From: a virus
IMG/VR virus record: IMGVR_UViG_3300044730_000623
Coordinates: 1-34,935 of that record
DNA: 34,935 nt
Strand: one strand, 5' to 3'
The position numbers were made by a program, and so were the translations under genes. Shown here one piece after another: positions 16,084-24,356 of this stretch (its first letter is position 1; each line of letters opens with the position of its first letter). Under the pieces are notes generated by a model. The model made no database searches. It was not told the origin of the DNA and saw only the letters and a list, made by a program, of their open reading frames with translations.

Positions 16084-16526
16084 TAGCTAATCCTGCTTCG
16101 CACGCAATCGGACCAAGCAGACAGGTTCGCGCCATACACCTGAATGCGGCCCTGAAGCGTGTCGATGGTGCTTAAGTTGGTGACGGTCGAGCACGTCGTG
16201 ACCGTGGTAACCGTGGTGACGGTGCCAGATTCCAGAATGACCGTGCCGCGCTGGCGCTGCTGCGAGCGGTCATAGCCCTGCGGGGCGTTCAGCGCATTGA
16301 TGATGCGGGAAAGCTGAAGATGGTTTTCCTCGTCGTGTATCTTCAGCGCATTGTCGATAACCGTGACGCCTTCGACCGCAATCGGCAACGGATTGGCACT
16401 GCTAACGTCCGCCGCCGCGCCGTCCGCCCCGGCTGCAATCTTGACGCGCTGGTAAAGCACGCCGCCGATATCGTCGGCAGCTACGGTCGCGCCCGAGCCG
16501 GGCGTATATCCTACGTTGTCAGCCAT
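16083..16526 (-). CDS. Hypothetical structural protein
   Basis: 147 residues from ATG 16526, a TGATG overlap with the preceding gene. N-terminus MADNVGYTPGSGATVAADDI, then a strand segment GVLYQRVKIAAGADG, a helix (HDEENHLQLSRIINALN) and a Thr/Val-rich stretch encoded by repeated ACC/GTC codons (VTTVTTVTTCSTVTNLST). The N-terminal pattern 'D-I-G-G-v-x-Y-Q-R-V-K' recurs in phage structural genes of unknown role. Part of the extra portal-scaffold block. Confidence 0.55.
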   Translation of the reverse strand: MADNVGYTPGSGATVAADDIGGVLYQRVKIAAGADGAAADVSSANPLPIAVEGVTVIDNALKIHDEENHLQLSRIINALNAPQGYDRSQQRQRGTVILESGTVTTVTTVTTCSTVTNLSTIDTLQGRIQVYGANLSAWSDCVRSRIS

Positions 16527-16933
16527 CAGGCATTCCCGTCTGTGAGCGTGAAGGTGTTGATGGTGAAGGACTGCCCCGCCGTGAATGACGCGCTGCTGAC
16601 TTCCATGTCCCCACCGCCACCCGTCGCCGTGACCGTGCCTTGCAGGTGGCAAGTCGTGCCAAGGCTGTCGTAAAGCCGGAAATGCGCCGCCGTGCCCGTG
16701 TTGTTGGCTGACAGGTCTTGCCAGCTTCCGGCCAAGGCTTTCGTGCCGCTAGACGCATTGGCCATCCAGTCACTGGGCAGTGTCAGTTCAGCCAGGATGG
16801 TCCCGCTGTCAGCGGTTCCGCAGTTGGCAGGGGCAGCGCCCGTGCGGATGCGGATGATGGCACTGGTCCCCACCGTGGTTTCAATCGCGTCGAGGCGCGC
16901 ATTGCGCACCGCTGTCGATAGCTGAATGGCCAT
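16526..16933 (-). CDS. Hypothetical structural protein
   Basis: 135 residues, starting in a TAATG overlap with the portal stop. N-terminus MAIQLSTAVRNARLDAIETT is an amphipathic helix followed by IRIRTGAAP, then a beta-rich body (TAAHFRLYDSLGTTCHLQGT) ending in FTINTFTLTDGNA. I have the impression of a widespread but uncharacterised phage protein often beside portal genes. No motif points to a role. Confidence 0.6.
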   Translation of the reverse strand: MAIQLSTAVRNARLDAIETTVGTSAIIRIRTGAAPANCGTADSGTILAELTLPSDWMANASSGTKALAGSWQDLSANNTGTAAHFRLYDSLGTTCHLQGTVTATGGGGDMEVSSASFTAGQSFTINTFTLTDGNA

Positions 16934-19113
16934 TAGTTGATTGACCCCGTCACAATTTCCACTCGCTTCTCACCCGTGCGCGGGTCCTTGACCAAACGCT
17001 TCGGCGCGGCCATGACACCGGCCACCTGCGCAATCGCCTGCGCTGCCTGCCCGATACCGTCCGCCGCTTGGGCCATGACCTGTGCGTTCTGCGCCATGAC
17101 TTCCGCCGTCTGCGCCTGCACCGCGATAATGGCCTGTGCCGTCTGCTGCTGTGCCGCCACCATGGCTTCCTCGCCCGGTGTCAGGTAGCTGATTTCAGGC
17201 CCCCCCATGTCGTCGCCTTCCATGGGTTCTGCCGTGGCACGGGCGCGAATGCTGGACTTCATGCTGGCCTCGCGCATGGTGTTGACGTGGCCTTGCCGGT
17301 CGGACACGAACTTGAACTGCGCCAACTGCATGTCGCGCTGGTGCTTCATGTCTTCGGCTTGCTGCTGGCGGACCATTTGCTGCTGCTGGGCTTCGGCGTC
17401 CATGGCCATTTGTTCCCGCTTGGCCATGAGGATGAGCGCCTGCTTTTCCTTTTCCGCCTCAATCTGCACCATGGCGGGGTTGGGCTGCTGCTGGGCCATT
17501 TGCGCCTGCTGTTCCTGCGCCTGCTTCAGCTTGTCCAGAAGCAAGCGCTTCTTGGGCAGGCTCGAGGCTTCAATCAGCACGTCGGGCGGAATCGGCATGC
17601 CCGCTTGCACCAGTTCGGCCAAACGCTGGAACTGCTCTTCCTGAATGACTGCCGTGTCCGGGGTGCTATCGATGACAATGTCCACATCCATGTCGGCGGG
17701 TGCGTTCTGCATCTGCATGGCAGGCTGTCCCGTCATCGGGTCAATCTGCGGCATGCCCGTCATGGGGTCCATGGCAGGCTGGGGCACGTTCAAGCCCACG
17801 AAGCGCGGGGCATTCTCGTCGTCCGTGACCCGTATCCACTTCGGCTCGTTCCAAAACTGCTTGATGGCGTCCCAGAAGGCCCGATAGCACCGCAGCGTCC
17901 AGTCGTCAAACTGCGCCAAGAGCGGGGCCTGTTCGGTGAGACCAGCCTGCTGTTCGGCCAGAATGGCGCGGCCCGATTGGCTCGCCCCCTGCCGACCGAC
18001 AATGCCAGGCGTCGGGCTTTGGCGGCGCATTTCTTCCTTGGCGTCCCGCAAGAGTTCCAGATGACCGGGAGCCAAGTTCCGGTCGCCCAGCTCTTCAATC
18101 TGACCCTCGCGCGCTTCGATAATCCCGTCCGGCTTCGCCCACTGCTGCCTGACCGTATCAATGTCGATGACGCCGGGGTCAACCCTGAGCTTGGCCACGT
18201 TCAGGATATGCACGGCCTTGCTTCGCGCCTTGTTGATGGCGTCCTGCGGCCCGAGCATGTCGCGCACGATGCCATAGCGGCAGTTGTCGATGTCGACGTA
18301 AGCCGACTGCGCAAGGATGGCACAGCGCGGGCGTCCGGTCTTGCTGTCCAAGAACGGGCTTGGGCCGCTTTCCAGAATGCCGCCCGAGACGAAGACGCAC
18401 TTCTCCCAATCGCCGCCTTTGCGCTTGTACATCTCAAAGCACATGATGCGGCGCGCTCGGCTGTCCACCCACGCCCAGCCGTCTTTCGGTCGGTCGCGGT
18501 AGGTGTCGGAAGCACTCTGGTCGTAATTGAACGATGTGCGGATGGTTTCGGCTTGGTCAGGGTAGAGGTCGATGATGTCCTGCTCATCCATCCACTTCGC
18601 GATGCCCATGTACCTTGCGTCACCAAAGTCCGTGTCGCGGCTGTACGGGTCATAGAAGAACTCTTCAGGCCGGATGCGGCGCAGGCCAATCTCAGCCCCT
18701 TCCGCCATTTCCGTCACGCCCGCGCAAATGCCCCAGACCAGAAAGTCCTTCAGGCAATCGCGGCGCTTTGATTGGAACCGCGTCACGTCCGCCACATAGC
18801 GCAGCCCGTCCGTGGCGACTTCGGCACTATCTTGGTCCTTCGGTGTGCGGCCCCACCCCTTCGGGTCGGTTCTTCCGCGTTCCACAATGCCGATGATGGC
18901 GTTGACCGCAGGCTTCACATGATTGAACGCAAGGGCGGGCTGGCCACGCGCCTCGAGCGTGCGGCGTTCGGCGTCGGTCCACTGGATGCCGTCATAGTAG
19001 TTCTGCCAGACCTGAGCGTCCCGGCGCGCGCGGTCCAGCATATCCATGGCGACCGTGGCTTTGCGCTTCAGGTCGGCCAGATAGGCGTCCGCTTCTTTCT
19101 GGTCATAAGCCAT
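16933..19113 (-). CDS. Portal protein, P22 gp1-like
   Basis: 726 residues, essentially the size of P22 gp1 (725). Features: N-terminal helical region (VAMDMLDRARRDAQVWQNYY), the 'W...Y.G.QW...R..L..RGQPAL.FN..KP.VN...G' run typical of P22-type portals, wing/stem segments in the middle (RRIRPEEFFYDPYSRDTDFG), and a C-terminal Gln/Met/Ala-rich long helix (~530-640) like the P22 portal barrel. The next segment, to ~700, is Ala/Gln-rich with AQAIIAVQAQTAEVMAQNAQ. It lies directly downstream of TerL with a one-base overlap. It forms the DNA entry ring of the capsid. Confidence 0.85.
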   Translation of the reverse strand: MAYDQKEADAYLADLKRKATVAMDMLDRARRDAQVWQNYYDGIQWTDAERRTLEARGQPALAFNHVKPAVNAIIGIVERGRTDPKGWGRTPKDQDSAEVATDGLRYVADVTRFQSKRRDCLKDFLVWGICAGVTEMAEGAEIGLRRIRPEEFFYDPYSRDTDFGDARYMGIAKWMDEQDIIDLYPDQAETIRTSFNYDQSASDTYRDRPKDGWAWVDSRARRIMCFEMYKRKGGDWEKCVFVSGGILESGPSPFLDSKTGRPRCAILAQSAYVDIDNCRYGIVRDMLGPQDAINKARSKAVHILNVAKLRVDPGVIDIDTVRQQWAKPDGIIEAREGQIEELGDRNLAPGHLELLRDAKEEMRRQSPTPGIVGRQGASQSGRAILAEQQAGLTEQAPLLAQFDDWTLRCYRAFWDAIKQFWNEPKWIRVTDDENAPRFVGLNVPQPAMDPMTGMPQIDPMTGQPAMQMQNAPADMDVDIVIDSTPDTAVIQEEQFQRLAELVQAGMPIPPDVLIEASSLPKKRLLLDKLKQAQEQQAQMAQQQPNPAMVQIEAEKEKQALILMAKREQMAMDAEAQQQQMVRQQQAEDMKHQRDMQLAQFKFVSDRQGHVNTMREASMKSSIRARATAEPMEGDDMGGPEISYLTPGEEAMVAAQQQTAQAIIAVQAQTAEVMAQNAQVMAQAADGIGQAAQAIAQVAGVMAAPKRLVKDPRTGEKRVEIVTGSIN

Positions 19114-20594
19114 TATGCTGTCTTCCAGTTCTGCTGTGCCGCCAAGGACCGCGTGCGGGCATAGCGGTCTTCACCCTTGGGAGGGGCCGCCAGCCTGTAA
19201 ACGGCACTCGACGTGTCAGCGACCGCGCGCCCGATAAGGCTGCAAGCGTCCACTGCGTCGTCATGCTTGCCAGCCGGAAACCGCACCAACTGGTCAATGA
19301 TGTCATTCGCCCACGGGGCTTTCGGAAACGCTACTTTCCCGTTTGCAGCTAGAGCTTGAAACGCCCGCGCCCGCGTGGGCTTGTCGTGAATGGAACTGAC
19401 CCACTCCATTGCAACCCATGTCTTGCGTTCGGTCATGCGGCGGTCGAGGACACCCTCGATGGCCCGCTTGATGACGCCCGCTTCAGAAAACCAGATGAGC
19501 GGCTTGTGCTTCGCTACCAGGTCCAACTGCTTGTCTATCCAGACGCTGGCATTCGTCTGCCCGCGCCACCAATCCAGCGCATAGATGGTGCTGTCGGGAC
19601 CGATGCCCCAGACTGCATGCTCCGTGTAGTCGCCCCCTTCGTCGGTGACCGCCAAGTCGCTGGTGCCGTAGACGTTGACCTTGGGGAGGTCGTCGTAGCG
19701 CCGGAACCAATCGGCCTTGAAGAACGTGCCCTCGTCCGGCTGCGGGTCTTGCTGGTAAAGCGCCGACCAGAAGCGCGGCAGCGTGTTGCGCTTGATGCGT
19801 TGCAGGGCCTCAATCGGATAGGCTTCCGGCCACAAGGCGTGGCCTTCGTCGTCGATGGCGGGCAATTCCACCACTTCCCACTTGTCGCCGCCGTTGGCTT
19901 GCTGCTCAAGCAAATAGCCCGACAGGTCGTCTTCGTGCATGCGGTGGTTGATGAGGATGATGGCCCCACCCGGCATAAGTCGGTTGTAGACGCTGCCCTG
20001 ATACCAGTCTTTCACCCTGCGTCGTTCAACTTCGCTTTGGGCGTCGGCCATGGAGCCGAAGGGGTCGTCGATAATGAACTCGTCCGCGCCCTTGCCGAGA
20101 ATCTGCGAGCCAACACCAACCGCATAGAATATTCCACCGTGCCTTGTGTGCCAGCGGCCTGAAGCCTGGCTGTCGTCGGCGAGTTCGACGTGGGGGAACA
20201 GTCTTCTGTAGGGTTCGTCCCGGATGATGTTCCTGACTTCACGTCCGAAGTCATGGGCGAAGCTTTCTGATGCACTGGCACTGATAATCTGGCGGGTTGG
20301 GTTGCGGCCCAACACCCAAGCCGGATAGCGCCGTGAGGCGATTTCCGATTTCCCATGGCGCGGGGGCACCAAGAGCATAAGCCGGTCAATTTCGCGCCGC
20401 TCGACCCGTTCCAAGTGTCCGGCAATGACCCGGTGGTGGTTTGCGGTCTTGTACCGGTCGTAGGTGAATTCCGTGAACTCAATGAGGCTTTGTCTTGCCG
20501 TCCTGCGGCGCAGCAGTTCCGTCGCGGCCTGAATGTCGTCGGGCAATGATTGCAGCGAGTTCGCTGTCTGTAAGTTCGGCAATGGGGCGTTCAT
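19113..20594 (-). CDS. terL: Terminase large subunit
   Basis: 493 residues. ATPase: Walker A PPRHGKSE at 77-84 (K82, S83) and Walker B-like FIIDD at 173-177, with an INHRMHEDD coupling segment at 215-223. Nuclease: D313 in TSDLAVTDEGGDY, E371 in FSEAG, and HDDAVDA at 444-450. This is the usual RNase H-like set, so both activities should be intact. It starts 116 bases inside TerS; no later Met precedes the Walker A region except M73, so this overlap is real. P22-type neighbours suggest headful packaging. Confidence 0.92.
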   Translation of the reverse strand: MNAPLPNLQTANSLQSLPDDIQAATELLRRRTARQSLIEFTEFTYDRYKTANHHRVIAGHLERVERREIDRLMLLVPPRHGKSEIASRRYPAWVLGRNPTRQIISASASESFAHDFGREVRNIIRDEPYRRLFPHVELADDSQASGRWHTRHGGIFYAVGVGSQILGKGADEFIIDDPFGSMADAQSEVERRRVKDWYQGSVYNRLMPGGAIILINHRMHEDDLSGYLLEQQANGGDKWEVVELPAIDDEGHALWPEAYPIEALQRIKRNTLPRFWSALYQQDPQPDEGTFFKADWFRRYDDLPKVNVYGTSDLAVTDEGGDYTEHAVWGIGPDSTIYALDWWRGQTNASVWIDKQLDLVAKHKPLIWFSEAGVIKRAIEGVLDRRMTERKTWVAMEWVSSIHDKPTRARAFQALAANGKVAFPKAPWANDIIDQLVRFPAGKHDDAVDACSLIGRAVADTSSAVYRLAAPPKGEDRYARTRSLAAQQNWKTA

Positions 20595-20820
20595 TGGTCG
20601 TTGTTACGTCCACGCTTTGCGGGGCTTTGCCGTCAATGCGGTCAGCGATTTCCTTGAAAGCAGCAAGGTCGCCTTCGACGGCCTTCTCGACAACAGCAGC
20701 CGCGGCAATGGCAAGTTTCTTGCGCCCTTGCGGGTCACCTTCCTGCACTCTGTTGACAGCAATCAGCAGCGCATCGCGAATGAGTTTGTCCCGCTTGTTG
20801 CCTGAAGACGCACTGCCCAT
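20479..20820 (-). CDS. terS: Terminase small subunit
   Basis: 113 residues. Helix-rich (SSGNKRDKLIRDALLIAVNR ... AAAAVVEKAVEGDLAAFKEI) with ADRIDGKAPQSVDV near residues 60-75, a motif that recurs in many small phage terminase subunits and in related 'DUF5681-like' proteins. The C-terminus overlaps TerL by 116 bases. A pac site may lie in or near this gene, as in P22. The ~85 bp upstream of the start are AT-rich; no promoter is convincing there. Confidence 0.65.
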   Translation of the reverse strand: MGSASSGNKRDKLIRDALLIAVNRVQEGDPQGRKKLAIAAAAVVEKAVEGDLAAFKEIADRIDGKAPQSVDVTTTNERPIAELTDSELAAIIARRHSGRDGTAAPQDGKTKPH

Positions 20821-20905
20821 AATAATCTTCTAACCCGTTGATATTGAAATATTCTTTCGCGCCCTCGCCGAGCATTTTACACTTTATTGCGCAACCGGCT
20901 CCACG

Positions 20906-23695
20906 TCATGGCAAGGCGGCCCCGAATTGATTGTCGGCAACGATGTAATCGCTGGCGGCGACGATGGTGTATGTCGTGCCTTCAAATAAATTGTCGGTGA
21001 CAATCCAGTGCGTTACCCCGGCGATGTTCAAGTACACCTCATAAGCAGTGCCCGTGCGTGGCGGTGTGTTGTCAAACGCATTGCCCGAAATTCGACCCGA
21101 CTTGCTGACGTTCGACAGGACGTGGTTTTCCTTGTTGTTGCGGAAATTGTTTCCGCTAATCAGCAGCGCGGCCCCAGAGGCCGGGCCATTTGTGCGAACG
21201 CCTATGAAGTTGTCCACGATTCGGTTGCCGATGATGTGCGTGACTTCGCAATTGACCAGTTCAATTCCGATGCGATTGTTTCGCGCATTGGGCTGACCTG
21301 ATGCCCCGGTGGCACTGCTGACATACTGGTTGGTGATGTTTACGTTTGTGCAATCGTCCAAATAAATTGCATACTCTCCCGTGCCGTCGTCCGTATCAGT
21401 GCCGGTAGTGCCGTTGTTGGTTCCACCAAGGTCACAGCCGCCCCCCACAATGTTTACGGCGTCAAACCCCTTCATGCGAATATCGATTTTCTTGAAGACG
21501 CTCGTGCATGCGTTGATGAAAATCGAATTGCTGATGCCGTCGCCAGTGGTGTCGTCTGCATAAACGAAATAATCACCGAGCTGCGACACGACGTTATGTA
21601 TGCCGAAAAAATTTGTGCCCCTGAAGAATACAAAGTCTGAGGTGTTGTTGTACAAGAACCCGCCAGCGACATTCCCCGTCGCCCAAGAAATCTCCACCCC
21701 GCGCCAGAAACCCCTGATTTCGCAATCGTTGAGCGTAATCTTGCTGTTATTGCTGTCTGCGTTTGTGCCTGCCCACTTGATTGCAATTGACGAGCCAGCA
21801 CCGCTGAGTTTTTCAAACCAGACGTTTTCAATCATCATATTCGTCCAGTTGGCATTGTTGCCGCGCAAGTGCTCAAGCATGATGATGTTGCTGCTTGTGA
21901 AGAGGCGAACGTCACCGCTGCCCTTCCACTGAATCCTGCGTCCCTCTGGAATCGAAACCGCTGCGTCGAATTTGTAATTGCCCGGCGGGATGACCAAATT
22001 CGAGAATGCGTTACCAGACCCGCTTATCGTGGCATCTACTGCCGCCTGGAATGCCGTGTTGGCTGCGGTGACTCCAGCCCTGTCAGCCCCGAATTGCAGG
22101 ATGTTTATTTCCTGCGCTTCGGAAAGTTCCCAACGCTGCCCGCCAGAGCTTGTGATGTATTTTGTGTTCACCCCTGCGGTTGGCGTTCCGGCCACTCTTT
22201 TGTAAAGCGCGCCACCGCCATCGCCGACTGCGTTATAACCAGAAGTGCGGATGTGATTGATGCCTGCGTCAATCGTTGCACTGTTTACCGCCGTGACCGT
22301 GTCAAACTGGCCAACCATGCCCTGCGCAGTGGCAACGGAAATGGCTGTCGGAACGGCGGTGGATGCCGTACTGTTGGCGACAAAGGTGCGCGCGCCTTGC
22401 GTGGCGAGTTTGCTCAAAGCAATTGCGGCGCTGGCATTGACATCGCCGTCCACGATGACACCAGAACCAATCGCCGTGACACCGGCATTGCTGACTGTCA
22501 CGTCACCGGTCAGGGCGGTCACGGTTGGGACGTTTGAGGCGTTGCCCAACAGCACGCTGCCGCCCGTCATGCTGGCCAGCTTGCTGTACGCAATAGCCGC
22601 CGAGGCATTCACGTCGGCGTCTACAATGACGCCAGTGCCGATAGCAGTGGCGAACGACCCCGTGCCCGACCCCGTCACGTCGCCCGTGAGGGTAATCGTC
22701 TGGTCACCGCTGTTGGTTCCCGTCAGGCCCAGGTCGGTTTTCAGGGTCGCAAGCGTGTTGACTTCAGGCGCGCCCGAACCCGCTGTCTTTCTGTAAATCA
22801 GACTTGAGGTGGCCATGTTGGCCATTTGCGATAGACCAACCGCCCCCGCTGCAATCGTCGTGGCAAACGAGCCGGTTCCGGAACCAGTGACGTTGCCGGT
22901 CAGTGTAATCGTCTGGTCGCCAGAATTGGTGCCGGTCAGCCCCAAGTCAGTCTTGAGGGTCGCCAGTGTCTGCACTTCCGGGTCGCCCGTTCCGGCGCTC
23001 TTCCGGTAAATCACACTGGCCGTCGCCATGTCGGCCATTTTGGCCAAAGTCACGGCGTTGTTATCAATCGTCCAGACCGTGCCAGTGCTGGAAACCGTGA
23101 TGTCGCCATAATCCGCGTCACTGACCGGGCCACCGCCACCCCCACCACCTGGCGGGGTTGCCCATGTGCCGTCAGCACGCAGGAAGTTCGTCGTGCCGCC
23201 GCCGCTGGCCGGGGTGACACCCTTCAGCGTGTCGGTGAAGACGTTCAGGCTGGCGACCGCAGTCGGGTCCAACGTCCACGTTGAACCGGCACTGGAAACG
23301 ATAACGTCGCCCTTGTCGCCGTCGAGCGCCGTAGTCCCGCCGCCGCTACCAGCCGTTAAAAAAAAAGCGGGGTTTGCCGCGCGAGGCTGGATATAGACCC
23401 GAAATTGTTCAGTATCGCCGGCGGAAGTCTGCACCCGGAAATCGACGTGGCCATAACCAGCCAAGCGCTGGGTCAGGCGGGTCGTCGTGTTGGACGCATT
23501 GGAAATCACAACCCCGGTCGGCGTCCTTGTGACTAGGACAATGGTCGCGCCGTCAAGGTAAGCTCCCATATCGACAATATAGGTCAGGTTGTCGTCGTCT
23601 TCTTGGTAGGCCAGGAACTCCTGCGGGTTGATGACGGACAGACCACGGGTGGCATGGCGCTTGTTCTGGGCCAGCAATATGGTCCGGTCAGCCAT
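20906..23695 (-). CDS. Tailspike with right-handed beta-helix
   Basis: 929 residues from ATG 23695, with an AGG site at 7 bases; a GTG two codons earlier is less likely. Residues 1-110 are a virion-attachment-like beta-domain (FRVYIQPRAANPAFFL). Residues 110-480 form a Gly/Thr/Ala shaft with two 71-residue repeats. After GDGGGALYKR (491-500) the pectate-lyase-like part starts at NILQFGADRAGV with repeated 'N-N-x-I/V' turns to the end, a parallel beta-helix. Such spikes often cleave host polysaccharide, but catalytic acids cannot be assigned. In P22 the spike is last; here it is the first gene after the early terminator. Confidence 0.8.
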   Translation of the reverse strand: MADRTILLAQNKRHATRGLSVINPQEFLAYQEDDDNLTYIVDMGAYLDGATIVLVTRTPTGVVISNASNTTTRLTQRLAGYGHVDFRVQTSAGDTEQFRVYIQPRAANPAFFLTAGSGGGTTALDGDKGDVIVSSAGSTWTLDPTAVASLNVFTDTLKGVTPASGGGTTNFLRADGTWATPPGGGGGGGPVSDADYGDITVSSTGTVWTIDNNAVTLAKMADMATASVIYRKSAGTGDPEVQTLATLKTDLGLTGTNSGDQTITLTGNVTGSGTGSFATTIAAGAVGLSQMANMATSSLIYRKTAGSGAPEVNTLATLKTDLGLTGTNSGDQTITLTGDVTGSGTGSFATAIGTGVIVDADVNASAAIAYSKLASMTGGSVLLGNASNVPTVTALTGDVTVSNAGVTAIGSGVIVDGDVNASAAIALSKLATQGARTFVANSTASTAVPTAISVATAQGMVGQFDTVTAVNSATIDAGINHIRTSGYNAVGDGGGALYKRVAGTPTAGVNTKYITSSGGQRWELSEAQEINILQFGADRAGVTAANTAFQAAVDATISGSGNAFSNLVIPPGNYKFDAAVSIPEGRRIQWKGSGDVRLFTSSNIIMLEHLRGNNANWTNMMIENVWFEKLSGAGSSIAIKWAGTNADSNNSKITLNDCEIRGFWRGVEISWATGNVAGGFLYNNTSDFVFFRGTNFFGIHNVVSQLGDYFVYADDTTGDGISNSIFINACTSVFKKIDIRMKGFDAVNIVGGGCDLGGTNNGTTGTDTDDGTGEYAIYLDDCTNVNITNQYVSSATGASGQPNARNNRIGIELVNCEVTHIIGNRIVDNFIGVRTNGPASGAALLISGNNFRNNKENHVLSNVSKSGRISGNAFDNTPPRTGTAYEVYLNIAGVTHWIVTDNLFEGTTYTIVAASDYIVADNQFGAALP
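22628..23053 (-). repeat. Tandem 213-bp duplication in the tailspike shaft
   Basis: Two adjacent copies of 213 bp encode 71 residues each (about 215-285 and 286-356). The shared core is IYRK(S/T)AG(T/S)G-PEV-TLATLK followed by DLGLTGTNSGDQTITLTG and VTGSGTGSFAT. Protein identity is very high but DNA differs at third positions, so the duplication is not recent. The downstream DVNASAAIA-SKLA unit is repeated again near residues 361-374 and 418-431. The repeats lengthen the shaft in whole units. Confidence 0.8.
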
Positions 23696-23706
23696 GCACA
23701 CACCTG

Positions 23707-23751
23707 AAAAAAACAGGCGCGCGCAAGGCCCGAGGCCCGCGAACGCCTGTT
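23707..23751 (-). terminator. Rho-independent terminator between early/replication operon and tailspike
   Basis: On the minus strand AACAGGCG (23751-23744) pairs perfectly with CGCCTGTT (23719-23712), enclosing a GC-rich region with its own GGCC self-complementarity, and is followed by a run of T at 23713-23707. This is a strong intrinsic terminator ending transcripts from the replication operon just before the tailspike start. If late genes are transcribed from further upstream, an antiterminator would be needed to pass it. Confidence 0.85.
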
Positions 23752-23858
23752 CAAGTTTGTCGTAACGGAGGAGGAGAAACGGCGGGCAAACGCGAATCAG
23801 TACGCAGTTCGCCCGCTACACGTTTTCTGAATTAGTTCTTTTTTGCGTGCAAGCGGAT
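23752..23858. other. Gap between late-regulator candidate and terminator
   Basis: About 107 bases without a gene. It holds a purine run (GGAGGAGGAG) at 23766-23777 on the plus strand and an AT-rich stretch (ctgaattagttctttttt) near 23826. A late promoter may lie here, reading leftward, but I see no -35/-10 pair I would defend. Confidence 0.4.
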
Positions 23859-24356
23859 TTATGTCCTGAAGCCATAGTGCTTGGCCAAGGCGGTCGCTGC
23901 ATGGCGCAGGAGGTTCAGGGCTTCGTTGGGTGAACCCCCGTTGTGCTGCATCATCCACCGCCCGGCGCTGATACCTGACAGGGCGACCGCGTCCACCAAC
24001 TGGACCGCATGACGGTGCAGGGTTATGAGGGCCGAGATAGCATGGTCACGGCGGGCTTGGGCGGCAAGGCGGGTATTCGACAGGTCACCCGTCGCCCCGC
24101 TGATGGCTTGCTGGTAGCTGCCGACACAGGCGGGAAGCAGCCCCGCCAGGTAGGCGTCGGCATGCCAACGCTTAAGGGCGTCGGCTTCGTGGCTGTCGAT
24201 ATAGCCCCGACGAAGATACCAATCCGGCATGTCCTGTTCGACCCGAACGCGCTTCACTTTCGAGCGGGGGTCGGGCTGTTCAAAGACCCAGTGCGCATGG
24301 GTTCTGGCTTCGTCTGGGCCGTAGTCGGGGGGCTGGTTGTCGGGCTGGCGCTTCAT
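23859..24356 (-). CDS. Late-gene regulator candidate at the end of the early operon
   Basis: 165 residues from ATG 24356 (ATGA overlap with the previous gene). N-terminus is polar (KRQPDNQPPDYGPDEARTHA) and resembles the lead of several alphaproteobacterial phage regulators. The rest is helical: YIDSHEADALKRWHADAYLA, then ARRDHAISALITLHRHAVQL, and a C-terminal LLRHAATALAKHYGF. That layout recalls DUF6456-type proteins ('AA-R-L...G...L-xALdxLAxHYG'). It is the last gene before a strong terminator and the late operon, where lambda Q sits. Function is inferred from position; no zinc finger or HTH is evident. Confidence 0.5.
   Translation of the reverse strand: MKRQPDNQPPDYGPDEARTHAHWVFEQPDPRSKVKRVRVEQDMPDWYLRRGYIDSHEADALKRWHADAYLAGLLPACVGSYQQAISGATGDLSNTRLAAQARRDHAISALITLHRHAVQLVDAVALSGISAGRWMMQHNGGSPNEALNLLRHAATALAKHYGFRT

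Noticed and set aside
17068-18771. 567-codon plus-strand frame, and other long plus-strand frames in 14.5-20 kb
   Set aside because: They are antisense to the portal, TerL and structural genes, are His/Arg/Leu-rich from high GC, and have no coupled neighbours or ribosome sites.
20821-20905. Promoter or a 46-codon gene upstream of TerS
   Set aside because: A TTGCGC and a TAAAAT occur, but only 9 bp apart, and the short frame from the ATG near 20875 overlaps TerS out of frame without coupling to the tailspike.
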